From: Nannocystis punicea
Lineage (GTDB): Bacteria > Myxococcota_A > Polyangia > Nannocystales > Nannocystaceae
Direction: 5' to 3'
DNA: 64,000 nucleotides
NCBI RefSeq assembly: GCF_026965555.1
Contig: NZ_CP114040.1
Span: 10,762,001-10,826,000 of the forward strand
The notes below the pieces were generated by a model. The model did no database searches. It was not told the DNA's origin and saw only the letters and a list, made by a program, of their open reading frames with translations. The position numbers and the translations under genes are program-made. This document shows, piece after piece, positions 8,902 to 17,646 of the stretch. Within the stretch, counting starts at the first letter, position 1; the number at the start of each line of letters is the position of its first letter.

Positions 8902-9763
8902 TTCACAGGACCGTGAGATCGTGATCGTGCGGATGTTCGACGCCCCGCGCGAGCTGGTGTTCGACAACTGGATCCGCCCCGAGCACGTGCGCGAGTGGTT
9001 CGCGCCCGAGGGCTACACCACCACCGATTGCGAGGTCGACGCGCGCCCCGGGGGCACCTGGCGCGTCGAGTATCGCTCCGACCGCGGCGCCCGTTTCAGC
9101 GAGCGCGGGCGCTTCACCGAGGTGTCGCGGCCGCATCGATTGTCCTTCACCCTCACTCAGGTCAGCGAGACCAGCGCGGGGCCCGAGACCGTCGTGACCG
9201 TCTCGTTCACCGAGGTCGGCTCGGGCACCGAGATGCGCTTCCACCAGACCGGCTTCGAATCGACGGAGCGGCGCGACGGCAACGCCGAGGGTTGGGGCGA
9301 GTGCTTCGGCAAGCTGGCGCGCCACCTCGCGGACACGGGCGCGGCCGAGGTCGAGCTGCGCGCGCTGTACGACGCGTGGTCGCGGGCCACCGCCGCCAAG
9401 GACCTCGACGCCTCGATGGCGCCGATCGCCCGCGACGTCGTGTCGTACGAGCACGAGGCGCCGCTGCAGTTGGTCGGCGTCGAGGCCGTGCGCGAGGTCT
9501 GTCGGCGCGGCCTCACGGCCACGCAGGGCGATGTCCGCTGGGACGTGCCCGACCTGCGGATCCTCGTCCACGGCGACCTCGCGGTCACCTGGGGCCTCAA
9601 TCGCATGCATGCGCAGGAGCCGGGCCAGCCGCCCGTCGAGAGCTGGTCGCGCGGCACCCGGGTGTTCCGCAAGATCGACGGCGCGTGGCAGCTGGTCCAC
9701 CAGCACGTCTCGTTCCCGTACGACCCGCAGACCCTCCAGGCCGTGCTCGACCTGCGCCCCTGA
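8885..9763 (+). CDS. AHSA1/SRPBCC domain fused to SnoaL-like domain
   Basis: 292 residues in two domains. Residues 10-152 are an AHSA1-type SRPBCC domain (MFDAPRELVFDNWIRPEHVREWFAP, GGTWRVEYRS, GWGECFGKLARHL), a helix-grip fold with a hydrophobic pocket. Residues about 155-288 are a SnoaL-like/NTF2 domain (LYDAWSRATAAKDLDASMAPIA, LAVTWGLNRM, GTRVFRKIDGAWQLVHQHVSFP). The ArsR-AHSA1 pair is common; the added NTF2-like domain is less so. The physiological ligand is unknown. Confidence 0.8.
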   Translation: MTGPDDSQDREIVIVRMFDAPRELVFDNWIRPEHVREWFAPEGYTTTDCEVDARPGGTWRVEYRSDRGARFSERGRFTEVSRPHRLSFTLTQVSETSAGPETVVTVSFTEVGSGTEMRFHQTGFESTERRDGNAEGWGECFGKLARHLADTGAAEVELRALYDAWSRATAAKDLDASMAPIARDVVSYEHEAPLQLVGVEAVREVCRRGLTATQGDVRWDVPDLRILVHGDLAVTWGLNRMHAQEPGQPPVESWSRGTRVFRKIDGAWQLVHQHVSFPYDPQTLQAVLDLRP

Positions 9764-9811
9764 CGTCGCGACAATCCGTCGTCGCCCGAGCGATGATTGA
9801 CGCGCACGACA

Positions 9812-9825
9812 TGCTTGTCGGGACA
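9812..9825. repeat. Single 14-bp repeat unit
   Basis: TGCTTGTCGGGACA, flanked by CATG-like edges, in the 136-bp gap before the protoglobin gene. Confidence 0.5.
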
Positions 9826-9899
9826 TATGAGGCCGCCGCCGCAGCACCCGACTTTGGTCGGATGTTCCGCGCCGGCGAACTTGTCCATATCCGACGAGC

Positions 9900-10493
9900 A
9901 TGACGCAGACATCGATCCCCGGATACACCTACGGCACGCCCCAGGTCGCCCCCTCCCCCATCTCGGACGCCGACTTCGCGCTGCTCAAGCAGACCGTCTT
10001 GCTCGGCGACGAGGACCTCCGTCACCTGCGTGCGGCGGGCGAGGTGCTCGGCCCGCAGGTCGAGGCGATCCTCGACGTCTGGTACGGCTTCGTCGGCGCC
10101 AATGCCCACCTCGTCCATTACTTCAGCGGCGCCGATGGCCGACCCGACGCGCAGTACCTCGGCCGCGTGCGCCAGCGCTTCGGCCAGTGGATCCGCGACA
10201 CCTGCGCGGCCCAGTACGACCGCGCCTGGCTCGACTATCAGCACGAGATCGGCCTGCGCCACACCGCCGCCAAGAAGAACCACACCGACGGCGTGGTCTC
10301 GACCGCCTCGCATATCCACCTCCGCTACCTGATCGCCTTCATCGTCCCGATCACCGCCACAATCAAGCCCTTCCTGGCCAACGGGGGCCACAGCGCCGCC
10401 GACGTCGACGCCATGCACGCCGCATGGTTCAAGGCAGTGACCCTGCAGGTCACGCTGTGGAGCGAGCCCTACGTCGCCCCGTCGGTGTTCTGA
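9900..10493 (+). CDS. Protoglobin (single-domain heme sensor/globin)
   Basis: 197 residues, the length of archaeal and bacterial protoglobins. Family motifs run through the sequence: ILDVWYGFVGANAHLVHYFS (about 57-76), YLGRVRQRFGQWIRDTC, YDRAWLDYQHEIGLRH, IHLRYLIAFIVPITATIKPFL and AWFKAVTLQVTLWSEPYV. H121 in EIGLRHTAAKKN is at the position of the proximal heme ligand. There is no output domain, so it is a stand-alone heme protein that probably binds O2, CO or NO. It begins 136 bp after the SnoaL fusion. Confidence 0.88.
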   Translation: MTQTSIPGYTYGTPQVAPSPISDADFALLKQTVLLGDEDLRHLRAAGEVLGPQVEAILDVWYGFVGANAHLVHYFSGADGRPDAQYLGRVRQRFGQWIRDTCAAQYDRAWLDYQHEIGLRHTAAKKNHTDGVVSTASHIHLRYLIAFIVPITATIKPFLANGGHSAADVDAMHAAWFKAVTLQVTLWSEPYVAPSVF

Positions 10494-10502
10494 TCCCCGG
10501 CC

Positions 10503-11657
10503 TCAATCATCGGCCGGCGACAGGCGGAGGATCTTCGCGTTCTCCCTGTCGGTGAGCACGTAGACCAGCCCGTCGGGCCCCTGGGCGACGTCGCGGATCC
10601 GCTGGCCCAGATCGCCCAGAAGACGCTCCTCGCCGACCACCCGGCCGTCCTCGAGGTCGAGGCGACACAGGTGCTCCTCGACCAGCGCGCCGACGAACAG
10701 GTCGCCCTGCCAGGCCGGGAACGCTTCCCCTGTATAAAACATCGCCCCGCTCGGAGCGATCGACGGCACCCAGTAATACAATGGATCGACGAAGCCGGGC
10801 CCGCTCGACTTGCCGTCGCCGACCGGCGTCCCGTCGTAGTTGACCCCGTAGCTGACGCGGGGCCAGCCGTAGTTCTTGCCCGGCTCGGGCAGGTTGACCT
10901 CGTCGCCGCCTTTCGGCCCGTGCTCGACGATCCACAGCTGGCGGGTCTCGGGGTGGATCGCCGCCGATTGAATGTTGCGATGGCCGATCGACCAGATCTC
11001 CGGCAGCGCGCCCGGCTCGTCGATGAACGGGTTATCGCCCGGGATCGAGCCGTCGCCGCGGATCCGCACCACCTTGCCGAGGTGATTGTCGAGGGTCTGG
11101 GCCTTCTCGCGGGTCTCGTCGGTGAAGCGCTCGCCGAGGCCGACGAACAGCGAGCCGTCGTCCGCCACCGCGATCCGCGAGCCGAAGTGCTTGCCATTGT
11201 TGAAAGTCGGCAGCTGGCGGAAGATCACCGCCACGTCCTCCAGTCGCGGCGTCTCGTCGAGGCGCAGCGTCGCCGCCGCCACGCTGGTGCCGGAGCCGCC
11301 CTTGCGCGGCTCCGCGAAGGTCAGGTAGATCCGGCTCGACGTCGCGAAGTCGTGCGCGAGCGCGACGTCGAGCAGCCCGCCCTGGTCCTGGGCGAACACC
11401 TCCGGCACGTTCGCCAGCGGCTCGGACACCGCCCCGTCGGTCCCGACGATGCGCAGCCGACCTGGCCTTTCGGTCAGCAAGAGACGCCCGTCCGGCAGGA
11501 ACTCGAGCGCCCACGGCCGATCGAGGTCGACCGCGAACTCCTCGACGCGGAAGGCCGCGGTCTCGGCCGGCGCCGGCGCGTCGGTCCGATCGCTGCGCGC
11601 GGCGTTGCAGGCGAGGATCAGCGTGAAGACGGCGAGCGAGCTGCGCATGGGGGACAT
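10503..11657 (-). CDS. PQQ-dependent sugar dehydrogenase-like lipoprotein
   Basis: 384 residues with a lipoprotein signal (LILAC near residue 16). The body is a six-bladed propeller of the soluble glucose/aldose sugar dehydrogenase (GSDH/sorbosone dehydrogenase) family: LDRPWALEFLPDGRLLLTERPGRL, DQGGLLDVALAHDF, FNNGKHFGSRIAVADDGSLFVGLGER, LPEIWSIGHRNIQSAAIHP, EHGPKGGDEVNLPEPGKNYGWP and SIAPSGAMFYTGEAFPAWQGDLFVGAL. The GHRN, EHGP and NYGWP motifs surround the PQQ site in this family. It is expected to oxidise sugars in the periplasm or on the outer membrane. It lies convergent with the protoglobin gene, with 9 bp between stops. Confidence 0.88.
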   Translation of the reverse strand: MSPMRSSLAVFTLILACNAARSDRTDAPAPAETAAFRVEEFAVDLDRPWALEFLPDGRLLLTERPGRLRIVGTDGAVSEPLANVPEVFAQDQGGLLDVALAHDFATSSRIYLTFAEPRKGGSGTSVAAATLRLDETPRLEDVAVIFRQLPTFNNGKHFGSRIAVADDGSLFVGLGERFTDETREKAQTLDNHLGKVVRIRGDGSIPGDNPFIDEPGALPEIWSIGHRNIQSAAIHPETRQLWIVEHGPKGGDEVNLPEPGKNYGWPRVSYGVNYDGTPVGDGKSSGPGFVDPLYYWVPSIAPSGAMFYTGEAFPAWQGDLFVGALVEEHLCRLDLEDGRVVGEERLLGDLGQRIRDVAQGPDGLVYVLTDRENAKILRLSPADD

Positions 11658-12199
11658 CGTCGGCCTCGATCATTGCGGACACGCTCGCGGCGGCAAGCCC
11701 CGCGGCCCCGGACGCGTCACCACGTGGGTATGCGCTCACTTTGGCGCGAACCAGGCCCGTCTGCGGGACATGCGCGAAACCCGACCCGGTTTACGCCCCA
11801 CGGAAGACGATTTTTCCACCTGCGCCGCCAGCTCCGTCGCGCCGAGCCGTGCCTGCGGACGTCGCGGCGATGCTCGACGCGCTCCAAGACGCGGCGGCGA
11901 CGCCCCCGGCTCGCGGCGTCGTTTCTACATGGCCCAAAGACCATGTCCAAAAAACCATCTCTCGCCCCGCTCGCGCGATGCCGCCCGGGCGCGTGACCGG
12001 CCTCAGCGCCCTCGCGCCTCGAGGGGATCCCGCTGCGCGCCTGCGGACGCCCCTGGTCTGCCTCGGCCGAGCGCCCCGCGTTCGCCGTCCTCGACCTGTC
12101 CTCCGGGTCATCTTGTCACGCGGCATCGCGCGAGCGCTCGCCGGCACGCGCGGACCATCACGTTGACCGCGACCCCGCCGGGCTCTACCGTCGATCGTC
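11658..12199. other. Intergenic region with a 14-bp repeat pair
   Basis: About 540 bp between divergent genes. Open frames here are Pro/Arg/Ala-rich and unconvincing. The only structure I can point to is the repeat pair at 11930-11957. Confidence 0.5.
11930..11957. repeat. 14-bp palindromic repeat, 2 units
   Basis: TGGCCCAAAGACCA and TGTCCAAAAAACCA, joined at CATG, in the long gap upstream of the Cys-rich lipoprotein. Confidence 0.7.
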
Positions 12200-13381
12200 G
12201 TGACGCGCGCATTTCGCCCCGTGAACCTGGTTCTGTATGTATTCGGGGCGACGGCCTGCGCCGGCGGCGAGGACCCCGATTCGACCGGCTTCGGTGTCCC
12301 GAGCTCCGCCTCGATGTCGATGACGGCGCCCACGTCGATGCCTGCGACCACCGACGGCCTCAGCTCGACCTCCGCGCCCGCCACCGACACCGAGGACGTC
12401 GAGGCCACCACCGACGCGGGCACCACCGCCGCCACCGACGAACCGACGACGACCGGCACCACCGCCGCCACCGCCGCCACCACCGAGCCCGCCAGCGCCG
12501 GCACCGGCGGTTGCCCCGACGGCAGCCTGTTCTGCGCCTGCAACGACGACGCGACCTGCGACGCCGGCCTGCTGTGCGAAAACGACGTCTGCGTGCCCGA
12601 GTCGGAGCCGGTGTGCGGCGACGGCATGCTGGCCGGCGCGGAGGAGTGCGACAACGGGGCCGACAACGCCGACACCGCCACGTGCAAGAGCGACTGTACG
12701 TCGCAGAAGTGCGGCGACGGCTTCCTCGGCCCGGGCGAGGCGTGCGACGACGGCAACGCGGTCGACAACGACGCCTGCTCCAACGCGTGCATCGCCGCCA
12801 GCTGCGGCGACACCGTGGTGCAGATGGGCGAGGCGTGCGACGACGGCAACGGCGACTCCAGCGACGCCTGCATCAATTGCCAGGCGGCCGTGTGCGGCGA
12901 CACCTTCGTGCAGGCCGGCGTCGAGCAGTGCGACGACGGCAACGCCGCCGGCGGCGACGGCTGCAGCGCCGCCTGTCAGATCGAGGCGCCGCAGTGCGGC
13001 GGCAACTTCACCACCGGCTGGTGCCCGCAGAACGGCACCAACCAGCAGTTCACCCGCTGCGAGAGCGTGGCCAACGGCAACAAGACCTGCAACAACCCGT
13101 TCATCAAGTACGGCGCGGTCGAGAACGGGGTGCCGGCCCAGCACGTCACCAACGACTTCAACGCCTGGTGCACCCAGCTCGGCTTCGCCGCCTGGAGCGG
13201 CCAGGTCGCCTACGGCAGCCGCCCGTGCGACCCGCCGCAGGGCAAGCTGTTCGGCTGCACCGGCTACGACGAGGGCGTGTGGCACTGGTGCGACTGGCAG
13301 GACGGCAACTGGCTCAATCAGCAGCTCGACTACCACCAGTGCAACGACGGCGCCGAGATCACCTCGATCACCTGCCAGTGA
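12200..13381 (+). CDS. Cys-rich repeat lipoprotein (Myxococcus-type DUF4215 repeats)
   Basis: 393 residues. A weak lipoprotein signal (VLYVFGATAC) precedes a Thr/Ala/Ser-rich linker to about residue 110. Residues about 110-270 hold repeats of the type CGDGFLGPGEACDDGNAVDN followed by ACSNAC, the Myxococcus cysteine-rich repeat (DUF4215), which is disulfide-bonded and found on secreted proteins. The C-terminal 120 residues form another Cys/Trp-rich domain (TGWCPQNGTNQQFTRCESV, WCTQLGFAAWSG, GVWHWCDWQDGNWL). Start is a GTG. An extracellular or outer-surface role is inferred. Confidence 0.8.
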   Translation: MTRAFRPVNLVLYVFGATACAGGEDPDSTGFGVPSSASMSMTAPTSMPATTDGLSSTSAPATDTEDVEATTDAGTTAATDEPTTTGTTAATAATTEPASAGTGGCPDGSLFCACNDDATCDAGLLCENDVCVPESEPVCGDGMLAGAEECDNGADNADTATCKSDCTSQKCGDGFLGPGEACDDGNAVDNDACSNACIAASCGDTVVQMGEACDDGNGDSSDACINCQAAVCGDTFVQAGVEQCDDGNAAGGDGCSAACQIEAPQCGGNFTTGWCPQNGTNQQFTRCESVANGNKTCNNPFIKYGAVENGVPAQHVTNDFNAWCTQLGFAAWSGQVAYGSRPCDPPQGKLFGCTGYDEGVWHWCDWQDGNWLNQQLDYHQCNDGAEITSITCQ

Positions 13382-13442
13382 TGCCCATCGGGCGCCGCGG
13401 TCCGGCGCCACGTCGCAGCTCTCGAACCACGCCGATCACCGC

Positions 13443-13484
13443 GATTCTTCGGGACATGGCTCTCAGGCCATGTCCTTCGAGCAT
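13443..13484. repeat. 14-bp palindromic repeat array
   Basis: The clear units are TGGCTCTCAGGCCA (13457-13470, with compensating changes in both arms) and TGTCCTTCGAGCAT, preceded by a half unit ending GGGACA. It lies between two convergent genes and touches the minus-strand stop codon at 13484. Confidence 0.75.
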
Positions 13485-14206
13485 CAAATCGTCGGGCACA
13501 TCGGCTCGGCCTCGGCCTCGCAGCTCTCGAACCACGCCGACCACAGCATGCACTCCGCGTGCGCCGGGTCGTCGGCGGCGACGGTGAGGCAGGCGGCGAA
13601 GAAGTCGACCGGCTTGAGGACGCAGCGCTCGACCGGGCCGACGGGAGCATCCTCGAACGAGCCCGGATCTTCGAGCCAGTTCTGCCGCAGGGCCCCGCCC
13701 TCGCCGTCGAACACGAGGTCGAACCACTCTTCCTCGCCGTGGAGCCCGTTGATGTCGAAACGCAGCGGGAACCCCTCGCCGGCCGCCAGCTTCTCCAGCG
13801 CGCACTGGGTCGCGGCCGTGTACGGCTCGGTGCACTGGTCGTTCCAAGTGTCGTTGCCGCACAGCAGCAGGACGTCGTCGCACGGCCGCGTGAACCCGCA
13901 GCCCATCGCCAGCTCGTCCGGGAAGCCGCCACCCGTCGTCTCGCCCGTCGTCGTGTTTTCCGTGGTCGTCTCACCCGTCGTCGTCGTCGTCGTCTCGCCC
14001 GTCGTCGTCGTCTCGCCCGTCGTCGGCGTCTCGGTGGTCCCCGTGGTCGTCGTCTCTCCGGGGTCCGTCTCGGAGGTCGTCGTCGGCCCGGTCGTGCCCG
14101 GCCCGGTGGTCGCGTCGCTCGTCTCGCCCTCGGTGTCGCCCTTGTCGGAGCCGCAGGCGGGGCCGAGGCCGAGGAGCCCAAGGAGTAAGAATCGGTCGAA
14201 CTTCAT
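13484..14206 (-). CDS. Thr-rich lipoprotein, 240 aa
   Basis: The start at 14206 gives a lipoprotein signal MKFDRFLLLGLLGLGPAC. A linker of about 75 residues built of TTTTGE/TTTGET repeats follows; on the DNA this is a simple repeat of (ACGACG)n type at about 13935-14110. The C-terminal domain of about 150 residues has conserved-looking Cys positions (MGCGFTRPCDDVLLLCGNDTWNDQC, ERCVLKP, CMLWSAWFESCEAEAEPMC). I do not recognise the domain. It is probably anchored on the outer surface by the flexible stalk. An in-frame extension to 14665 has no signal and overlaps the next gene, so it is rejected. Confidence 0.75.
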   Translation of the reverse strand: MKFDRFLLLGLLGLGPACGSDKGDTEGETSDATTGPGTTGPTTTSETDPGETTTTGTTETPTTGETTTTGETTTTTTGETTTENTTTGETTGGGFPDELAMGCGFTRPCDDVLLLCGNDTWNDQCTEPYTAATQCALEKLAAGEGFPLRFDINGLHGEEEWFDLVFDGEGGALRQNWLEDPGSFEDAPVGPVERCVLKPVDFFAACLTVAADDPAHAECMLWSAWFESCEAEAEPMCPTI

Positions 14207-14310
14207 GGCCGCACCATAGGCTCTCGCCGCCGCCCGTACCAGCGGGCGGAGGTTGCGGAGGGACACGACAAATGTGTCGCTCGCGCGGACGCGCCCCGCA
14301 TTCGTCGACA

Positions 14311-14324
14311 TGTCTCGAGGGCCA
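14311..14324. repeat. Single 14-bp repeat unit
   Basis: TGTCTCGAGGGCCA preceded by CGACA, in the gap between the divergent genes at 14206 and 14414. Confidence 0.5.
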
Positions 14325-14413
14325 GATCGTTCCCCCCGGGCTCGCGGCGCCGGAGGGTCGCTCCCCCTGCGAGCCCTGGACGCAGGCGCGCATCGAGCCG
14401 ATGATGCGCCGGC

Positions 14414-14875
14414 ATGAGCGTCACCGCCTGCCTCACCGAACTGTCCGCGGACGAGATCCAGGCCTGTCGCGCCGACCCTGCCCTGTTGGCGGCGATCCTC
14501 GCCGATCGCTCGCGCCCGAGCTGCGGGCTCGACAAGGCGTGGGCCGGCCTGCGCTTCTTGTTCGTCGCCGGCGACTACCCGCTGGAGGCGGCCATGCTCG
14601 ACGTGGAGCAGGCCGAGAAGCTCGGCGCGTATCAGGTCCGCTTCGTCAGCCCCTCGGCGATGCACAAGCTCGCCGACGACTTCGACTGGGAGGGCCGCGC
14701 CGACGACCTCGCCAGGTATTACGCCCCCGAGCGGATGGCGGGCGTCTACCCCGACATCTGGGCCCGCGACGGCGACGCAGCGCTGCGGTACCTGCTGTCC
14801 TTCATCCCCGCGCTGCGCGAGTTCACCGGCGCCGCCGCCGACCGCAAGGCCGGCGCAGTGGTCGTGATCGGCTGA
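14414..14875 (+). CDS. DUF1877 (YfbM-like) family protein
   Basis: 153 residues, the usual size for this family. Recognisable features are LDKAWAGLRFLFVAGDYP (E. coli YfbM has the same LDK.W.gLhflL pattern), VRFVSPSAMHKLADDF and the terminal ADDLARYYAPERMAGVYPDIW. Family function is unknown; homologues are small cytosolic proteins often found near polymorphic toxin or immunity genes. It converges with the next gene, with only 4 bp between stop codons. Confidence 0.8.
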   Translation: MSVTACLTELSADEIQACRADPALLAAILADRSRPSCGLDKAWAGLRFLFVAGDYPLEAAMLDVEQAEKLGAYQVRFVSPSAMHKLADDFDWEGRADDLARYYAPERMAGVYPDIWARDGDAALRYLLSFIPALREFTGAAADRKAGAVVVIG

Positions 14876-14879
14876 GCCC

Positions 14880-15311
14880 TCACCCGGCCATGAGCGCCTC
14901 GAGGTCGGCCATGGTCACGCCGACGGAGATCGCCCAGCCGCTGATCTTCTTGCGCGTCACGGTGCGCAGGCCCGACGAGTCGAGCAGCACCTCGTGTTCG
15001 CGGCCCATCCGGACGTCCCGCTGCAACCACGCCAACCACACTGTCTTCGGCTTCCAGGCCGCCAGCGTCGCCTTGATGAACTTCAGCTCCGCTTCCGAGA
15101 GCTCCTCCGCCAGCTTGCGCGCGGTCGTGATCAGGTGGGCGTCGGCGTCGGCCGCCGAGCGGCACACCAGCACGTGCGCGTCTTCCTCGTGGCGGTGAAG
15201 CTCGCCGTCGCGGAGGATCGCCCGCAGCGTCCGCTGAGACGGCCATTGATCGCCCTGCTTGCCGGCGTGCGCGGCGATCCACGCGTCGATCACGTCTTGC
15301 TCGATCTGCAT
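14880..15311 (-). CDS. Hypothetical protein, 143 aa
   Basis: A small soluble protein without signal peptide: MQIEQDVIDAWIAAHAG at the start, a helical middle (ARKLAEELSEAELKFIKATLAAWKPKTVWLAWLQRDVRM) and a C-terminal GWAISVGVTMADLEALMAG. I do not recognise a family. Amino-acid composition and codon use match the neighbours. It lies on the same strand as, and downstream of, the second DUF2330 gene's complementary neighbour, with its own upstream gap of about 95 bp holding a single 14-bp unit (15323-15336). Confidence 0.55.
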   Translation of the reverse strand: MQIEQDVIDAWIAAHAGKQGDQWPSQRTLRAILRDGELHRHEEDAHVLVCRSAADADAHLITTARKLAEELSEAELKFIKATLAAWKPKTVWLAWLQRDVRMGREHEVLLDSSGLRTVTRKKISGWAISVGVTMADLEALMAG

Positions 15312-15322
15312 CGGTCAGCTCC

Positions 15323-15336
15323 TGTCCTTCGAGGCA
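15323..15336. repeat. Single 14-bp repeat unit
   Basis: TGTCCTTCGAGGCA, just upstream of the minus-strand gene starting at 15311. Confidence 0.5.
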
Positions 15337-15408
15337 GCCCCGCCGACGTCGACCCGACCTCGGCGACCGCCCCTCGTGGATGATAAATCGGTCGCCAGGG
15401 CGCGCGCA

Positions 15409-17052
15409 TCACGGATCTCGGCGCCGGCGCCGGCGCCCGAGCCAGGCCAGCCCGAGCAGCCCCACCAATCCCCCGGCGGCATCGGTCTCGCCGGCCGCGC
15501 AACCGCAGCCCGACTTCGTCGCGGCCTCGGCGGGCCTGTCCGCCGACTTCGTCTCGGCCTTCGTCTCGGTCTTCGTCTCGACCTTCGCCTCGACCTTCGC
15601 CTCGACCTTCGGCTCCGGCAGGTCGTCGGCGATCGCTACGACCTGCAGCTCGGGCATGTCCTGCGCCACGTACATCCCGAGGTTGGCGCCGCGCTCGGCG
15701 AACGCGAGGCCCTGGGCCGCCTGCGGCTTCGCGCCGCCGCCCCCCTTCCAGTCCGGCCACGGCCCGCCCCAGCGGCCGCGGATCGGCTCCTTGCAGGTGA
15801 TCGGCCCGGTCCACGGGTGGCGGATGATGTAGCGGCCCTGGAACGTGTTGTTCCCGCCCGGCTGCGCGCCCTTCTCGAGCTTGCCGGCCTCGCCGACCTC
15901 GCGGCCGCCGACCACCGCGCCGGCTGACCGAAAGACCAGGTCCTCGCCGAGCGCCTCCTTGCCGTAGCGGGCGTGCAGGCGCGTCAGCACGAACTCGCCG
16001 GGGACCTGCCAGGACGCCGAGCCGTCGGCCGACTTGACGCGGCCGGCGTACTTCGGCAGCACGTCGGCCCCGAGCGTCACCAGCTCTTCCAGCTGCAGCG
16101 GCGTCTCCGGGCACGGGTCGCAGTTGTTGGCCTGCCACGCGTACTCGGTGACCACCACCCCGGGGGTGTGGCGCATCACCGCGTCGAGCAGCGCCACGTA
16201 GAACTTGCCGAACTCGGCGCGCGCGCTCTCCTTGACCTCGAGGTTGGTCGGCACGAACGCGTTGGGGTAGTTGGCCACCTCGTAGCGCTCGGACGCGAGG
16301 ACGTGGACCAGCAGGTCCTGCACCCCGGACGAGTTGAGCAGGCCGAGGCGGACCGGCAGGCCGAAGCTCTCGCTGTCGTAGTGGAAGCGCAGCGGCGACA
16401 GCATCGCCTGCCCGTCCTTGCCGAAGCTGACCTTCGAGACATCCACCTTGGCGACGAAGAATTTCATGCCCTGCTGCACGTACGGCCGCAGCACCGGCTC
16501 CGCGTTCTCGGGGATCGTGTACTTGTTGTCGCGCAGCCAGCCGTCGAGGCCGTTCGAGTCCTTGGCCGAGAGGATCACCACCTCGTACTCGCCGACGGTG
16601 AACTGCGCCTCGATCGTCACCCCGTAGTCGGCCGGCGCCCCGCCGCCGCCCTTGCCCGCGGACATCAACTTCGTCGTCGGCTGCGCGCCCGGGACCATGA
16701 GCACCTCCGGCGCGCACGGGTCCACCTCCCAGTACTCGACCAGGCGCGGCGCGGCCAGCCGGTCGACGCGGTCGAAGATCTCCCGCGGCAGCGTCTTCAC
16801 GTCGTCCTTCTGCAGCACCGTCGGCACCGGCACCACCATCGCGAAGTTCTCCGGCGGCCCTTGATAGTTGTTCTGCATCGACAGCACGGTGCGGGTGCCG
16901 TCGCGCATGAGCACCACCAGCGTCGCGTTGTTGTACAGCTTGGCGTCGCCGCCGCTGACGTAGAACCCGCAGAACGCGTCCGCAGTCGCGGGAGCAAGCA
17001 TCACCGCGCCCGCCAGCGCGAGCGCCGAAATCATCGAGAGCCGCTGCAGCAT
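15409..17052 (-). CDS. DUF2330 family protein with MYXO-CTERM-like tail (paralogue 2)
   Basis: 547 residues. Signal peptide MLQRLSMISALALAGAVMLAPATADA, then the same mature start (FCGFYVSGGD) and domain order as the protein at 6359-7960, for example LVVLMRDGTRTVLSMQNNYQ, VEYWEVDPCAPE, KVSFGKDGQAMLSPLRFHYD and FQGRYIIRHPWTGPI. Before the tail it has a Lys/Glu/Thr repeat (VEAKVEAKVETKTETKAETK) absent from paralogue 1. The end is GCGCAAGETDAAGG, a hydrophobic segment and RRRRRR, typical of a myxosortase-processed anchor. A longer frame reaching 17217 adds only low-quality sequence and is rejected. Confidence 0.85.
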   Translation of the reverse strand: MLQRLSMISALALAGAVMLAPATADAFCGFYVSGGDAKLYNNATLVVLMRDGTRTVLSMQNNYQGPPENFAMVVPVPTVLQKDDVKTLPREIFDRVDRLAAPRLVEYWEVDPCAPEVLMVPGAQPTTKLMSAGKGGGGAPADYGVTIEAQFTVGEYEVVILSAKDSNGLDGWLRDNKYTIPENAEPVLRPYVQQGMKFFVAKVDVSKVSFGKDGQAMLSPLRFHYDSESFGLPVRLGLLNSSGVQDLLVHVLASERYEVANYPNAFVPTNLEVKESARAEFGKFYVALLDAVMRHTPGVVVTEYAWQANNCDPCPETPLQLEELVTLGADVLPKYAGRVKSADGSASWQVPGEFVLTRLHARYGKEALGEDLVFRSAGAVVGGREVGEAGKLEKGAQPGGNNTFQGRYIIRHPWTGPITCKEPIRGRWGGPWPDWKGGGGAKPQAAQGLAFAERGANLGMYVAQDMPELQVVAIADDLPEPKVEAKVEAKVETKTETKAETKSADRPAEAATKSGCGCAAGETDAAGGLVGLLGLAWLGRRRRRRDP

Positions 17053-17202
17053 CGGCCCCAGCGTACCCGAGCCGCGCCGGCCCCGCCGCCGCCGAATTCC
17101 TGGCCACGAACCATGTTCCTCGCGTTCTCCGCCCGGCGCGCGCCCGCGCGCGTCCGCCCTGCGCCCGCGATCGACGACGGCCTCTCGCCGCCGCGTCGCA
17201 CC

Positions 17203-17256
17203 TGTCCTTCGGGACATCCTCGCACCCGCGCCGAGGACGACCTGTCCCTCGAGACA
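17203..17256. repeat. Two separated 14-bp palindromic units
   Basis: TGTCCTTCGGGACA and TGTCCCTCGAGACA, 40 bp apart start to start; not tandem. Confidence 0.65.
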
Positions 17257-17580
17257 GCTTCATCCCCGGCCGGGGAAGCCGGTCTTCCGCGTCAGGAACG
17301 CGGCTGCAGCTGCGCGGTGCGCACGTCCGAGCCGGTGCGTCCAAGGAGTAACGACCACCCGAATTTCGATCACCGGACTTTTGCGAGCCCGCCGTGAGGT
17401 CGTCGCGACGGCTCGCAAGAACCCGAAAATCCGCCGCCTACGCGCCCCCAAGGCCTGTTCTGGCGCTGCTGAGTGCTGCGGCCCTCTTGCGCTCGCCAGC
17501 GAGGGCGCGTAAGGACGATGGTGTCATTGTGACGGCCGTCTTACCGGCCGCTCGGAGCCGCGACGTGTCGCTCGCGGCTC

Positions 17581-17608
17581 TGCGCGTGAGGACATGTCTC
17601 CTCGCGCG
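17581..17608. repeat. 14-bp palindromic repeat, 2 units
   Basis: TGCGCGTGAGGACA and TGTCTCCTCGCGCG joined at CATG. The outer arms also pair (GCGCG), making a larger 28-bp inverted repeat about 40 bp upstream of the amidase start. Confidence 0.65.
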
Positions 17609-17646
17609 CGCAGGCAACTTATCGCGCTGCACCCGAAGGTCCCGCC

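Larger units (their letters stand above)
17053..17646. other. Intergenic region with scattered 14-bp units
   Basis: About 590 bp between divergent genes. No credible gene. Contains single palindromic units TGTCCTTCGGGACA (17203-17216) and TGTCCCTCGAGACA (17243-17256), each nearly a perfect palindrome, and a pair at 17581-17608. Confidence 0.6.

Noticed and set aside
11741..12166. Short plus-strand gene in the gap before the Cys-rich lipoprotein
   Set aside because: Pro/Arg/Ala-rich, runs through a repeat pair, and no family sense; likely chance.
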